From the NCBI RefSeq assembly GCF_039645975.1, contig NZ_CP147918.1:930001-994000 (forward strand): DNA of 64,000 nucleotides. The letters are read 5' to 3'. A program made the position numbers and the translations under genes. This DNA is from Sulfurimonas sp. HSL-1716. GTDB taxonomy: Bacteria; Campylobacterota; Campylobacteria; Campylobacterales; Sulfurimonadaceae. Below are positions 44,891-54,187 of this stretch, one piece after another. The notes under the pieces are model-generated. The model had not been told where the DNA came from. It saw nothing but the letters and a program-made list of their open reading frames with translations, and did no database searches. Numbering within the stretch: the first letter of the stretch is position 1; the number at the start of each line of letters is the position of its first letter.

Positions 44891-46267
44891 TTACAATTGC
44901 GGTGCTATGATCCTCATCAGGTTTTCTATGATCCTTCTGGGTGCAGAAGGCTGTTTTACGCCGTTTGAAGATCTGTCCAAAAGCTTCTGCATCCATACTT
45001 CGATCTCTTTTATGACTTTGGCGGAGTAGACGAACGTGGCAACCTCGTAGTTTAAGAACAGGCTTCTGTTGTCTATGTTCACGCTTCCCAGCATTACGCT
45101 TGTCTCGTCAAATATAATGGCCTTTGCATGAAGCATCGCGCCGTTATAAAGTGCGACCTCTATGCCGGATTCTTCAAGCTCTCTCATATATGAACTTCTC
45201 GTCAGATCGGCTATGAAATAGTTTGACTCTTTTGGCGTTATGAGTCTGACGTCTATGCCTTTGTGTTTTGCGATGACGAGCGCTTCGACCAAAGAGACAT
45301 CCGGCACAAAATAGGGAGTAACGATCCATATCCGTTTTTTGGCACTGTAAATAGCGCAGAGCAGGGCTTCGTAAAGAGCATCTTTTTTCATGTCAGGTCC
45401 CGAAGGGACGACCTGTACGTACGCATCTCCGCCGTTTTGAATAGTGTCTGCCGAAAAGCTGAGTTTTTCTTGCGAAGCGTAGAACCAGTCTGATGCAAAG
45501 ATCTCGAAATACTGCTCGGCTGAGGAACCCTCTACCAAAAAAAGTATGTCTTCGCGTCTGGAAGCGTCAGGGGCCGATCCGAAATATTCGTTTGAGACGT
45601 TCATCCCTCCGCTTAAGACTTTTTTGTTATCGAAAATATATATTTTTCTGTGGTTTCTAAGATTTATGTAGTTTCTAAAAGGCATCTCGAAGATAGGCAT
45701 AAAAAACTGTATCTGTACGCCCGCTTTTTTGAGCCGTCTGAGTCTGCCGCTAAAGAGATACAGATCTATGGAACCCAAAGAATCAAGGAGTATCTTTATT
45801 TCGACTCCCTCTTTTGCTTTATTGATAAGGGCCTTTATGATATCTTTGGTGACGTCGTCATATCTAAAGATATAGGTGCAGATGTAAATGGAACTTTTTG
45901 CATCCGCTATGCAGTTCATGAACTCTTTATACGCTTCTAAAGGATCGGTAAAGAGCTCAAAATGCTCGTTTTCGACCGCATCTGCTATGTCGTAACTTCG
46001 CAGGACTTCGTTTATGGGGTTCTCTTTGTCAAAACGGTGAGTATGTTTTTTTAGCGTGATGTGCTCTTTTTTGTACCTGTTCTCTCGTTTTCTTGAGCCA
46101 AAGATCATATATAAAACGACCGCGACATAGGGCATAAGGATCATAAACAAGAGCCAGGCGATCATGCTCGTCGGCGTGCGTCTCTTATATAACATGTGTG
46201 CAAGAACCAGGACTACGAGAAGTTCGCCGGCTATGATGAGACTGTGATAGATGATTATGTTTGCCAA
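44891..46267 (-). CDS. cls: Cardiolipin synthase-like phospholipase D protein
   Basis: A 458-residue two-HKD protein that should join two phosphatidylglycerols into cardiolipin. Two N-terminal membrane helices (about residues 5-60, ending MIFGSRKRENRYKKEH) anchor it. HKD motif 1 is HRKIYIFDNKKVLSGGMN and motif 2 is HAKAIIFDETSVMLGSVN, both complete with the downstream G(G/S)xN. Length and layout match bacterial ClsA. It runs divergently from the CPA2 antiporter and codirectionally with the EEP gene. Confidence 0.93.
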   Translation of the reverse strand: MANIIIYHSLIIAGELLVVLVLAHMLYKRRTPTSMIAWLLFMILMPYVAVVLYMIFGSRKRENRYKKEHITLKKHTHRFDKENPINEVLRSYDIADAVENEHFELFTDPLEAYKEFMNCIADAKSSIYICTYIFRYDDVTKDIIKALINKAKEGVEIKILLDSLGSIDLYLFSGRLRRLKKAGVQIQFFMPIFEMPFRNYINLRNHRKIYIFDNKKVLSGGMNVSNEYFGSAPDASRREDILFLVEGSSAEQYFEIFASDWFYASQEKLSFSADTIQNGGDAYVQVVPSGPDMKKDALYEALLCAIYSAKKRIWIVTPYFVPDVSLVEALVIAKHKGIDVRLITPKESNYFIADLTRSSYMRELEESGIEVALYNGAMLHAKAIIFDETSVMLGSVNIDNRSLFLNYEVATFVYSAKVIKEIEVWMQKLLDRSSNGVKQPSAPRRIIENLMRIIAPQL

Positions 46268-46327
46268 GTCCGTGTCCCTTGTTTGAGCTTTTGAAAATTA
46301 TATCATTATTATTTGAGAGCAATGTAG

Positions 46328-46333
46328 TATAAT
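46328..46333 (+). promoter_or_regulatory. -10 box six bases before the antiporter ATG
   Basis: TATAAT is followed by only six bases before the ATG at 46340, and no Shine-Dalgarno sequence is visible. If this is the working promoter, transcription would start at or next to the start codon, giving a leaderless mRNA. Confidence 0.45.
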
Positions 46334-46339
46334 ATTTGG

Positions 46340-47539
46340 ATGGAAGCACATGACTTTTTTCTGATACTCTTTTTGATTCTCATCGTCGCCCGTATATTGG
46401 GCGAGCTTTTTGCGCGGCTGGGTATCCCTTCCGTTTTGGGCGAGCTTTTTGCAGGGGTACTTCTCGGTTCCTCTGTTTTAGGCGTGATCGAGCCAAACGA
46501 AATACTCAAGATATTGGCTGAGATCGGGATCATCCTGCTTCTGTTTGAAGTGGGGATAGAGACCGATTTTGCGCGTTTGAAGAACGCCGGAATGAAATCT
46601 TTGGTAGTCGCGATATTAGGTGTGGTACTGCCGCTTGGCACAGGGCTTTTGACCTCTTACTATCTTTTCGGACTGGCTTTTGACATCTCCTTGTTCATTG
46701 GCGGTACGCTTACGGCGACGAGTATAGGCATCACGCTTCGGGTATTGCGGGATATCCATATGGAAAATACCAATATAGCCCAGATCGTCATCGGCGCGGC
46801 GGTGATAGACGATATCATCGGCATCATCCTTTTGGTTTTCATATATGACTTTTCCGTCTCGCATGAAGCGAACTTCAGACATACCCTCTCCGTGGCGGGA
46901 ATGGTTTTGATGTTTTTGGTGCTCGCACCCGTTTTGGCAAAGACTCTTTCCTACCTCATACACAAATATCATGGACGCCATCTCGTGCCCGGATATATCC
47001 CGACCATCATTATCTCTCTTATTTTGCTTTTTGCGTATTTTTCGCATCTGGTAGGTGCTCCCGCCATCCTCGGTTCGTTTGCGGCAGGAGTAGCCCTTTC
47101 ACGCAGGTTCTTTCTGCCTTTTGGAGCTTTTTTGAACACAAACGAGATACTGCTTGGCGAGGTCAGAAAGAACATGACCCCCATCATCCAGATATTTACC
47201 CCCATCTTTTTTGTCATGGTCGGTCTCTCCATGGATCTGCGGGTCATAGATTTTTCGTCGGCTTCTTTTTGGGTGATGTCCGTTTCATTTATCTCTCTTG
47301 CTTTTATTACCAAGTTCATAGGTGCGTTTTTCATCATTCAAAGCTGTGCAAGGAACAACGCCCTCATCGGTATCTCGATGATACCAAGAGGCGAAGTAGG
47401 GCTTATCTTTGCAGAGATGGGAAGGGTAAACGGCATCCTTCCAAACGAAATATACGCAATGCTGATCTTTGTCATCATAGCTACGACGGTCATTCCTCCG
47501 TTTCTGCTTAAGAAATATTTTAAAGGAGAGTGTGCTTAA
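46340..47539 (+). CDS. CPA2-family cation:proton antiporter
   Basis: A 399-residue inner-membrane antiporter of the Kef/NapA type with about 12 helices. The first helix (DFFLILFLILIVARILGELF) and RLGIPSVLGELFAGVLLG match the family start. AAVIDDIIGIILL holds the paired acidic residues of the transport core, and MIPRGEVGLIFAEMG is the conserved late helix. There is no C-terminal TrkA-N nucleotide-binding domain, so it is more like a Na+/H+ exchanger than KefB/KefC. Ion specificity is not determined. Confidence 0.92.
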   Translation: MEAHDFFLILFLILIVARILGELFARLGIPSVLGELFAGVLLGSSVLGVIEPNEILKILAEIGIILLLFEVGIETDFARLKNAGMKSLVVAILGVVLPLGTGLLTSYYLFGLAFDISLFIGGTLTATSIGITLRVLRDIHMENTNIAQIVIGAAVIDDIIGIILLVFIYDFSVSHEANFRHTLSVAGMVLMFLVLAPVLAKTLSYLIHKYHGRHLVPGYIPTIIISLILLFAYFSHLVGAPAILGSFAAGVALSRRFFLPFGAFLNTNEILLGEVRKNMTPIIQIFTPIFFVMVGLSMDLRVIDFSSASFWVMSVSFISLAFITKFIGAFFIIQSCARNNALIGISMIPRGEVGLIFAEMGRVNGILPNEIYAMLIFVIIATTVIPPFLLKKYFKGECA

Positions 47540-47543
47540 AACA

Positions 47544-47586
47544 CCGGATGATTTGCAAAGATCAAAAGATGATATAATCGTCCGGA
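47544..47586. promoter_or_regulatory. Inverted repeat around a -10 box before the Lon-like gene
   Basis: CCGGATGATT (47544-47553) and AATCGTCCGG (47577-47586) pair over ten positions with one G-U. A TATAAT (47573-47578) overlaps the right arm, about 50 bases before the next ATG. It could be an operator, or the end hairpin of the antiporter transcript, though no T-run follows. Confidence 0.4.
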
Positions 47587-47630
47587 GTTTCTAAAATACC
47601 CGATTATATAACAGTGAACGAGGTGATATT

Positions 47631-50009
47631 ATGGAATATACTTTAGAGGTATCGCAGCTTTACCATGCATGCGAGAGCGAGCTTTTTTCATTTGACAGCA
47701 CCGAAGAACTTGAGCCTTTGACGCAGCCTATCGGGCAAAAAAAAGCTTTTGAAGCGGTGGATTTTGCTATCGACATCCAGCAGAGCGGTTACAACGTTTT
47801 TGCCATGGGGCCGGCGGGAAGCGGGAAGTTTTCTACTATCTTGAGCTTTTTGCAGGAAAAAGCGGCAAGCCGAAAAGTTCCAAGCGACTGGTGTTACGTA
47901 AACAATTTTCAAGATCCGAGAAAACCGCTCGCCATAGAACTTTCGCCGGGAAAAGCCGCAGAGTTTAAAGAGGATGTCGATGAACTCGTCGAACTTTTAA
48001 AAGAGATACTTCCGACAGTCTTTGAAAGCAACAGCTATCATAACGAGCGTGAGGCGATCGTAGAAAAATACCTCAATCAGCAAAGCGCTATCTTTAAAGA
48101 ACTCCAAGAAGAAGCCCTCAAACATGACGTCGCGATGGACGCATCCTCCATGACGCGCGTGACCTTTGTCCCTATCATCGACGGTAAAAAGCTCTCAGCA
48201 GAAGAGTTCAAAGCCATCAAAGGCGAACAAAAAGAGGAGATAAACCGTAAACTGACAGAATATGAGGCGATCTTAAAAGAGGGATTGCGCAAGGTCAGCG
48301 AACTTGCCAAAGCACAGCAAAAAGAGTTTAAATCGCTTGATAAAAAAACGACCGAGAACGCGGTGACATCGCTTATCGACGATCTTCGCGAAAAATACGG
48401 CGGCTTTGAGAAGATCATCGCTTATCTTGATGCCCTGAAGCAAGACGTCATCCGCAACGTAAGGGATTTTGTAGTCAAATTGGACGATATGAACATGCCT
48501 CCTTTCATGCAGGAATTCTACGCGCCGACATTCTCAAAATACGAGGTGAACCTTCTTATCTCTCACGAAGCGGACAGCTCCGCACCCGTCATCTTTGAAG
48601 ACAATCCCACGCATCAAAACATCATAGGAAAGATGGAATACTCATCACAGGTCGGAACGCTCATTACGGATTTTACGATGATCAAACCGGGTGCGCTGCA
48701 CAAAGCAAACGGAGGGTATCTCATCTTAAACGCGAGAAAACTGCTTATGCAGCCTTTTGCGTATGAAGAGTTAAAACGCGTCCTGCGCTCAAAAGAGATA
48801 CGCATAGAGTCTCTTGTCCAGCAGTATTCGCTTATCAGTACGACCTCGCTTGAGCCCGAGCCGATCCCCATAGACGTCAAGGTCGTTCTTATCGGAGAAC
48901 GGGTGCTTTACTATCTTTTGCACCACTACGATCCCGATTTTGAGGAGCTCTTTAAGGTCAGTGCGGATTTTGAAGACGATATGCCGCGCTCCAAAGAAAA
49001 CATCGGGCTTTATGCAAGGATGATAGGCACCATAGCAAAGCGCGACGGACTGCTTCCTCTGACTCCAAATGCCGTTGCCAGAGTTATAGAAGAGAGTTCC
49101 CGCGAGGTCTCGCATGCCCTGAAGTTTTCCACGCATCTCAGAACGCTTTCGGACCTGCTCAAAGAAGCGGATTACTGGTCGAAAAAAGAGGGAAGCGGAG
49201 TAATCGACAAACAGAGTATCGACAAAGTTCTTTTGACCCGCAAAGAGCGTCTCAACCGCATCCAAAGAAAGCTTTACGAGATGATAGAAGAGGGGACTAT
49301 CATGATAAACGTCGGCGGAAGTACGGTGGGGCAGATAAACGCTCTTAGCTTCATCTCTTTGGGCGGGTATGATTTCGGTGTGGCCACAAGGATCACCGCA
49401 AGGACCAGGATCGGCAAAGGTGAGATAATCGACATCGAGCGAAAGGTCGAGCTCAGCGGGCCTATCCACTCAAAAGGGGTAATGATCCTCAGTTCCTATC
49501 TGGGCTCTACATACGCCAAAGATATGCCGCTTAGCCTCTCCGTCTCGCTCGTGTTCGAACAGTCTTACGGTATGGTCGAGGGCGACAGCGCTTCGTCCAC
49601 GGAGCTTTACGCCATCCTCTCCTCATTGAGCGAGCTGCCCATAAAGCAAAATATCGCCGTGACGGGCTCTGTAAACCAGTTTGGGGAAGTACAGGCCATC
49701 GGCGGGGTAAACGAGAAGATAGAAGGGTTCTTCGACATCTGTATGCGTCATGACCCTAAAGCCTCTTACGGGGTCATCATCCCCCATGCGAACGTAAAAC
49801 ATCTGATGCTCAAAGAGGAGGTGCTCGAAGCGGTGAAAAACGGCACTTTTACCGTGTACGCGGTCAAGAACATAGACGAGGGGATATCCATACTGACGGG
49901 TGAAGATGCAAAAATCGTCAATGCAAAGGTCGTTGACCGTCTGAGGGAACTCTCCAAAATAGCAAGAGAGTTTAACAAGTCCAAACATGAAGACGAAGCA
50001 AAAGAGTGA
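47631..50009 (+). CDS. Lon-like AAA+ ATP-dependent protease
   Basis: A 792-residue protease of the Lon-related, AAA_32-containing group (different from classical LonA). The Walker A loop is GPAGSGKFSTILSF at about residues 60-75, followed by a long inserted helical region. The C-terminal Lon protease domain has the catalytic Ser in VEGDSASSTELYAILSSL and the catalytic Lys in GGVNEKIEGFFDIC. LHKANGGYLILNARKLL marks the second AAA segment. It probably degrades misfolded or damaged proteins. It overlaps pgeF by four bases. Confidence 0.93.
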   Translation: MEYTLEVSQLYHACESELFSFDSTEELEPLTQPIGQKKAFEAVDFAIDIQQSGYNVFAMGPAGSGKFSTILSFLQEKAASRKVPSDWCYVNNFQDPRKPLAIELSPGKAAEFKEDVDELVELLKEILPTVFESNSYHNEREAIVEKYLNQQSAIFKELQEEALKHDVAMDASSMTRVTFVPIIDGKKLSAEEFKAIKGEQKEEINRKLTEYEAILKEGLRKVSELAKAQQKEFKSLDKKTTENAVTSLIDDLREKYGGFEKIIAYLDALKQDVIRNVRDFVVKLDDMNMPPFMQEFYAPTFSKYEVNLLISHEADSSAPVIFEDNPTHQNIIGKMEYSSQVGTLITDFTMIKPGALHKANGGYLILNARKLLMQPFAYEELKRVLRSKEIRIESLVQQYSLISTTSLEPEPIPIDVKVVLIGERVLYYLLHHYDPDFEELFKVSADFEDDMPRSKENIGLYARMIGTIAKRDGLLPLTPNAVARVIEESSREVSHALKFSTHLRTLSDLLKEADYWSKKEGSGVIDKQSIDKVLLTRKERLNRIQRKLYEMIEEGTIMINVGGSTVGQINALSFISLGGYDFGVATRITARTRIGKGEIIDIERKVELSGPIHSKGVMILSSYLGSTYAKDMPLSLSVSLVFEQSYGMVEGDSASSTELYAILSSLSELPIKQNIAVTGSVNQFGEVQAIGGVNEKIEGFFDICMRHDPKASYGVIIPHANVKHLMLKEEVLEAVKNGTFTVYAVKNIDEGISILTGEDAKIVNAKVVDRLRELSKIAREFNKSKHEDEAKE

Positions 50010-50716
50010 CGATGATAGAGAAGTTTACGGAAGTACTTTGCAGGTTTTCCACGCGGGATGAGGGAGGCAACCTCGCTTTTCATGTAGGCGACGACATAAA
50101 AGCCGTCGATGCCAACCACGCGCTTCTGGCACAAAAGCTCGGCTATAACAAAGATGTTTTGGTGCATATGAAGCAGATACACTCCGACATCGTCCATGTC
50201 GTGACTCCAAAAGACACTTTTCATACTCCGCCGACCTGCGACGCACTCGTGACAAACAGAAAAAACGTTCCTCTTATGGTAATGGTCGCAGACTGCACTC
50301 CGGTGCTTTTTTACGACCCCGTGCACAAAGCCATCGGCGTAGCACATGCGGGTCGTGCGGGAGCGTTTGGCAACATTGTCAAAAACGTAGTGCAGACGAT
50401 GCAAAGCGAGTACGGTTCAAACCCGCAAGAGATCATCGTCTCCGTTGGCTCTGCCATCGGCGTGTGCTGTTATGAGGTCGGCGAAGAGATATATGAAGAG
50501 AGTAAAAAGGAGTTTGGTTACGCTTTTGAAAAACACGCAGGGAATTACTACCTCGACATAAACAAGATCATACTCACACAGCTAAAAGAGTGCGGCATAC
50601 AAGAGGAGCACATACAAAACGACGGTGTCTGTTCCGCCTGTAACACAAAAGAGTATTTTTCATACAGAGCGGAGGGGCAGACGGGCAGGTTCGCAGGCAT
50701 CTTGATGCTGAAATGA
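50006..50716 (+). CDS. pgeF: PgeF/YfiH-type multicopper-like protein
   Basis: A 236-residue member of the laccase-domain (Cu-oxidase_4) family. E. coli YfiH (PgeF) removes wrongly incorporated L-Ser from peptidoglycan precursors; other members act on nucleosides. The conserved metal-site blocks are MKQIHSDIVHV, VMVADCTPVLFYD, GVAHAGRAGAFGNIV and the Cys-containing CSACNTKEYFSYRAEGQTGR. The start overlaps the protease gene. Its last ~52 bases recur 1559 bases downstream, after the SDR gene (see repeats). Confidence 0.93.
   Translation: MTMIEKFTEVLCRFSTRDEGGNLAFHVGDDIKAVDANHALLAQKLGYNKDVLVHMKQIHSDIVHVVTPKDTFHTPPTCDALVTNRKNVPLMVMVADCTPVLFYDPVHKAIGVAHAGRAGAFGNIVKNVVQTMQSEYGSNPQEIIVSVGSAIGVCCYEVGEEIYEESKKEFGYAFEKHAGNYYLDINKIILTQLKECGIQEEHIQNDGVCSACNTKEYFSYRAEGQTGRFAGILMLK
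50664..50716 (+). repeat. Direct repeat A, copy 1 (3' end of pgeF)
   Basis: The last 17 codons of pgeF including the stop. A near-identical copy lies at 52223-52274 in the same orientation: four base differences and one missing base. The two copies enclose the SDR-DUF2867 gene. Confidence 0.9.
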
Positions 50717-50743
50717 TAATGACTTTAAGATGAGGAGTTTGTT

Positions 50744-52168
50744 ATGAAGGTACTACTCACGGGTGCAAACGGATACATAGGCAGGCGGTTAAAACAACAT
50801 CTTTTAAAAAACCGAGAAGTCCAGCTAAGAATCTTTGTGCGGAATAAAAAAAGTCTTTCTCCTGAAGTGCTTGCAGTGCATGAGATCATAGAGGGTGACA
50901 CATTCGATAAAGAAGCGCTAAGAAATGCACTAGAAGGTGTAGACACGGCTTATTATCTTATCCATTCGCTCAACAAACCAAACTACAAAGAACTCGACAA
51001 ACTTTCAGCCCAAAACTTCATAGACACAGCGACGGCATGCGGAGTAAAAAGAGTGGTATATCTTGGCGGTCTTGGTGTAAAAAACAGCGATACGAGCGAA
51101 CATCTTTTGAGCAGGCTCGAAACAGGAGAGATACTAAGCTCTTCAAAAACGACACAGACTCTCTGGATCAGAGCGGGCGTGATCATCGGTTCGGGAAGTG
51201 CAAGCTTTGAGATCATCCGTCATCTTGTAGAAAAACTCCCGGTACTCATAACTCCCAAGTGGGTCGATACTCTCGCACAGCCCATTGCAGTCGATGATGT
51301 TATCGACTATCTTGCTTCATCTTTGTATCTTAAATACGACAAAAACCTCATTGTTGATATCGGCTCCGAAAAGATGCCCTATAGGGAAATGATGCTTCAA
51401 ACCGCAAAGGCTCTGGGTCTGAAAAGGTACCTTCTTCCTGTACCCTTTATGAGCATCAATCTTTCATCTTATTGGCTCAATCTTTTCACTCCCGTTCCGT
51501 TTAAGGTCGCAAAAGCACTTATAGAAGGGTTGAGATCGGAAGTCGTGATACAAAATGACAATGCGCAAAAATATTATCCGCATATCAAGCCGATGGCCTA
51601 TGTTCAAGCCGTGCAAAAAGCTGTGGATGAGATAGAACAACAACAGGTCATCAGCAGATGGAGCGACGCAGACGGAACCATGTGGGATAAAGCACATGCA
51701 AAGCAGATAAACGATGCAGTTTTTGTGGACAGGCAGGAGGCAAGCATAGACGGTTACGATAAAGAAAAAGTTTTTAAAACCATCACTTCCCTCGGCGGAG
51801 GGCACGGATGGTATGACTACGACTTTTTGTGGGAGATACGAGGTGTTATCGATAAGATTCTCGGCGGCGCAGGACTCAACAGGGGAAGAAGAGATATCTG
51901 CGATCTGAGATTGGGCGAGTGTGTGGATTTTTGGAGGGTGGAAGATATAGAACCAAACCAAAGACTTCTGCTGTTCGCGCAGATGAAACTCCCCGGACAA
52001 GCTTGGTTGGAGTTTAAGATAATCGACAACAGGCTCATCCAGTCCGCATATTTCTACCCTAGAGGAATATGGGGCAGAATCTACTGGTATGCCATGAAGC
52101 CTATGCACTTCTTTATTTTTAAAAACATGATAAAGGGGATATTAAACGAGAGCGCTCAAAGAGAGTAG
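50744..52168 (+). CDS. SDR-type NAD(P)-binding protein with C-terminal DUF2867
   Basis: A 474-residue two-part protein. The N-terminal half is an atypical/extended SDR with the nucleotide loop LLTGANGYIGRRLKQHLL and a family-like VYLGGLGVKN strand. The C-terminal half (from about residue 300) is DUF2867, with GGGHGWYDYDFLWEIRG and AWLEFKIIDNRLIQSAYFYP. The fusion is common but its substrate is unknown. GAGGAG precedes the ATG. It is enclosed by two copies of the pgeF 3' end, so it appears to be a later insertion at this locus. Confidence 0.9.
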   Translation: MKVLLTGANGYIGRRLKQHLLKNREVQLRIFVRNKKSLSPEVLAVHEIIEGDTFDKEALRNALEGVDTAYYLIHSLNKPNYKELDKLSAQNFIDTATACGVKRVVYLGGLGVKNSDTSEHLLSRLETGEILSSSKTTQTLWIRAGVIIGSGSASFEIIRHLVEKLPVLITPKWVDTLAQPIAVDDVIDYLASSLYLKYDKNLIVDIGSEKMPYREMMLQTAKALGLKRYLLPVPFMSINLSSYWLNLFTPVPFKVAKALIEGLRSEVVIQNDNAQKYYPHIKPMAYVQAVQKAVDEIEQQQVISRWSDADGTMWDKAHAKQINDAVFVDRQEASIDGYDKEKVFKTITSLGGGHGWYDYDFLWEIRGVIDKILGGAGLNRGRRDICDLRLGECVDFWRVEDIEPNQRLLLFAQMKLPGQAWLEFKIIDNRLIQSAYFYPRGIWGRIYWYAMKPMHFFIFKNMIKGILNESAQRE

Positions 52169-52222
52169 CTCAACGCATATTGTCTAGCATCAAGTGTGAG
52201 GCTGCTATATGCGCGAAGTTTT

Positions 52223-52274
52223 ACAAAGCAGAGGGCAGACGGGCAGGTTCGCAGGCATCTTGATGCTCAAATGA
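52223..52274 (+). repeat. Direct repeat A, copy 2 (stranded 3' end of pgeF)
   Basis: Not part of any gene. It still encodes the pgeF C terminus GQTGRFAGILMLK and its TGA, but a missing G breaks the frame just upstream. It abuts the stop of the convergent CHASE2-HD-GYP gene at 52275, which suggests that this is where pgeF originally ended. Confidence 0.88.
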
Positions 52275-54182
52275 CTATTCCGTTATACGTTCCGCTATCT
52301 CTTTGAACTTCTCTTTTATCTCGATGAAGATATCTATGAGCACGGGATCGAAATGCGTTCCTTTGCCTTCGATGATGATCTTCTCGGCTTCTTCGTAGCT
52401 AAACCCCTCTTTGTAGCATCGTTTGCTTATAAGTGCGTCATACACGTCAGAGACAGCCATCAGGCGTGCTTCAAGAGGTATCTCCTCTTTTTTCAGACCG
52501 ACGGGGTAACCGCTTCCGTCCCATTTTTCATGGTGGTAGTAGGCTATGTTGTAGGCTATCTTTAAAAACTCGTTCTCTTCGTTGCCCTCTATGGCGTGTT
52601 CGAGGATGTTTTTGCCCAGCGTCGTATGAGTCTTCATGATCTCGAACTCCTCTTCGGTCAACTTCCCCGGTTTTTGCAGTATCTTGTCGGGGATCCCGAC
52701 TTTGCCTATATCATGCAAAGGCGCAGCCCTGAACATAAGGTCTCTGAAATTCTTTGTCAGCTTGTCTTTGCACATCTTGTTCGTGTGCATATGATCCACC
52801 AGAAGCGCTATATAGTTCTTCGTCCGTAAAATATGCGCACCCGTGTCCGTATCTCTTGTCTCGGCGACCAGCGCCATGTTGTCCAGAGTCGCAGAATGCG
52901 CCTTGACAAGATCTTGTATAAACTTCTGCCTGTCTTTGTAGTCGATGATAATGACGATGACGTTTACGATAAAGAAGTAGATGCCAAAAGGGATCAGAAA
53001 GTATCCCGACGAGATGTAGACGTTGCGGTCCAGATAGTAGACCCCGAGAAAATATTCGATCACGATCGCCGATGAAAAGAGGATGAAAAGTTTTAAGTAA
53101 TCCCTTTCTATCAGCAGATATACCAGCAGAAACGATAACAACATCGAAACAAAGAAACTGACCTTTTTAAGGAGTTCGGGCTGGTATTTCAGAGTGTCGT
53201 TCATGATATTGTCTATCAGAGCCGCATGGACGAACACGCCTGGGATCGTACGTGAAGCGGAGATCATGTACCTGTCATGCAGACCTACCGCCGATGTGCC
53301 TATGAGGACAAACTTTCCTTTTAGTTTTGTCAGGTCGGTATGACCGCTGAGAACGTCCACGGCCGAGAGGACGCGGTAATCTTTCGTATTGTGAAAATCA
53401 AGCAGCACCTCGGCGTTTTTCCCCATATGAAAACTCTGCCCTAGGACCGATATCTTGTCATCGGCGACACTCAATCTGTCCACGCTTGAAAGGGTCGCGA
53501 GTCCCAAAGAAGGAATGACCCTGTCGTGGTACTTTATGAAGAGCGATGTTCTTCTGAAGATGCCGTCGGCATCTCTTTGTGAGTTTATGAAACCTATGCT
53601 AAAAGCCTCTTTTTGAAGTTCTCGGATATTGCACAGCATATAGCTCGCTTCGATATATTTCTGCGAAGAAGAAGAGGGAAGGATGTTGTTTTGGGGGATG
53701 AAACAGCGGCCGTTAGGGTGTATCTTGTTGCTCAGATAGACCGGCAGGACGGTTTTCGTCTCTTTTAGTATCTGGGCAAAGAGCTTGTCGTTATCCATAA
53801 GCGCATCTGGGAGTCCGTCTATTTTGATCTTTGTCGAAAAGTACTTGTCATAAAAGGAGAGCATCTCTTTTGGGGAGGTTTTGTCATGTTCTGGGAAGAT
53901 GATGTCAAAACCTATGCTGGCAGGCTTTTGAGAGGCGATCGTCTTTACGAGATTTGCCAGTATCACCCGCGACCACGGCCACTGTCCCAATGCAGCCAGA
54001 CTTTTCTCATCGACATCGATGATGACAACGGGCGCCTGCGTTTCTTTGTCATATAATTCGGCTGCTTTGTATGTGTAGTCATAGATCTTAAGATCGTAGT
54101 ACTCTATGACACCGCTGTAAAATACCGCCGCATATATGACAACGGTAAAGAGAAACCCCAAAAGAAGCGTCGACTTTTTCAT
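52275..54182 (-). CDS. CHASE2 sensor / HD-GYP c-di-GMP phosphodiesterase
   Basis: A 635-residue membrane signalling protein. An N-terminal helix (LLLGFLFTVVIYAAVFYSG) leads into a periplasmic CHASE2 sensor domain, recognisable by VIIDVDEKSLAALGQWPWSR and PASIGFDIIFPEHD. Three transmembrane helices follow at about residues 340-410, then a cytoplasmic HD-GYP domain with TGAHILRTKNYIALL, PLHDIGKVGIPDKIL (about residue 490) and the complete HHEKWDGSGYPVGL (about 550). It should hydrolyse c-di-GMP in response to a periplasmic signal. It follows the FecR and OmpA genes, six bases downstream of the latter, as one operon. Confidence 0.95.
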   Translation of the reverse strand: MKKSTLLLGFLFTVVIYAAVFYSGVIEYYDLKIYDYTYKAAELYDKETQAPVVIIDVDEKSLAALGQWPWSRVILANLVKTIASQKPASIGFDIIFPEHDKTSPKEMLSFYDKYFSTKIKIDGLPDALMDNDKLFAQILKETKTVLPVYLSNKIHPNGRCFIPQNNILPSSSSQKYIEASYMLCNIRELQKEAFSIGFINSQRDADGIFRRTSLFIKYHDRVIPSLGLATLSSVDRLSVADDKISVLGQSFHMGKNAEVLLDFHNTKDYRVLSAVDVLSGHTDLTKLKGKFVLIGTSAVGLHDRYMISASRTIPGVFVHAALIDNIMNDTLKYQPELLKKVSFFVSMLLSFLLVYLLIERDYLKLFILFSSAIVIEYFLGVYYLDRNVYISSGYFLIPFGIYFFIVNVIVIIIDYKDRQKFIQDLVKAHSATLDNMALVAETRDTDTGAHILRTKNYIALLVDHMHTNKMCKDKLTKNFRDLMFRAAPLHDIGKVGIPDKILQKPGKLTEEEFEIMKTHTTLGKNILEHAIEGNEENEFLKIAYNIAYYHHEKWDGSGYPVGLKKEEIPLEARLMAVSDVYDALISKRCYKEGFSYEEAEKIIIEGKGTHFDPVLIDIFIEIKEKFKEIAERITE

Positions 54183-54187
54183 CTAGG

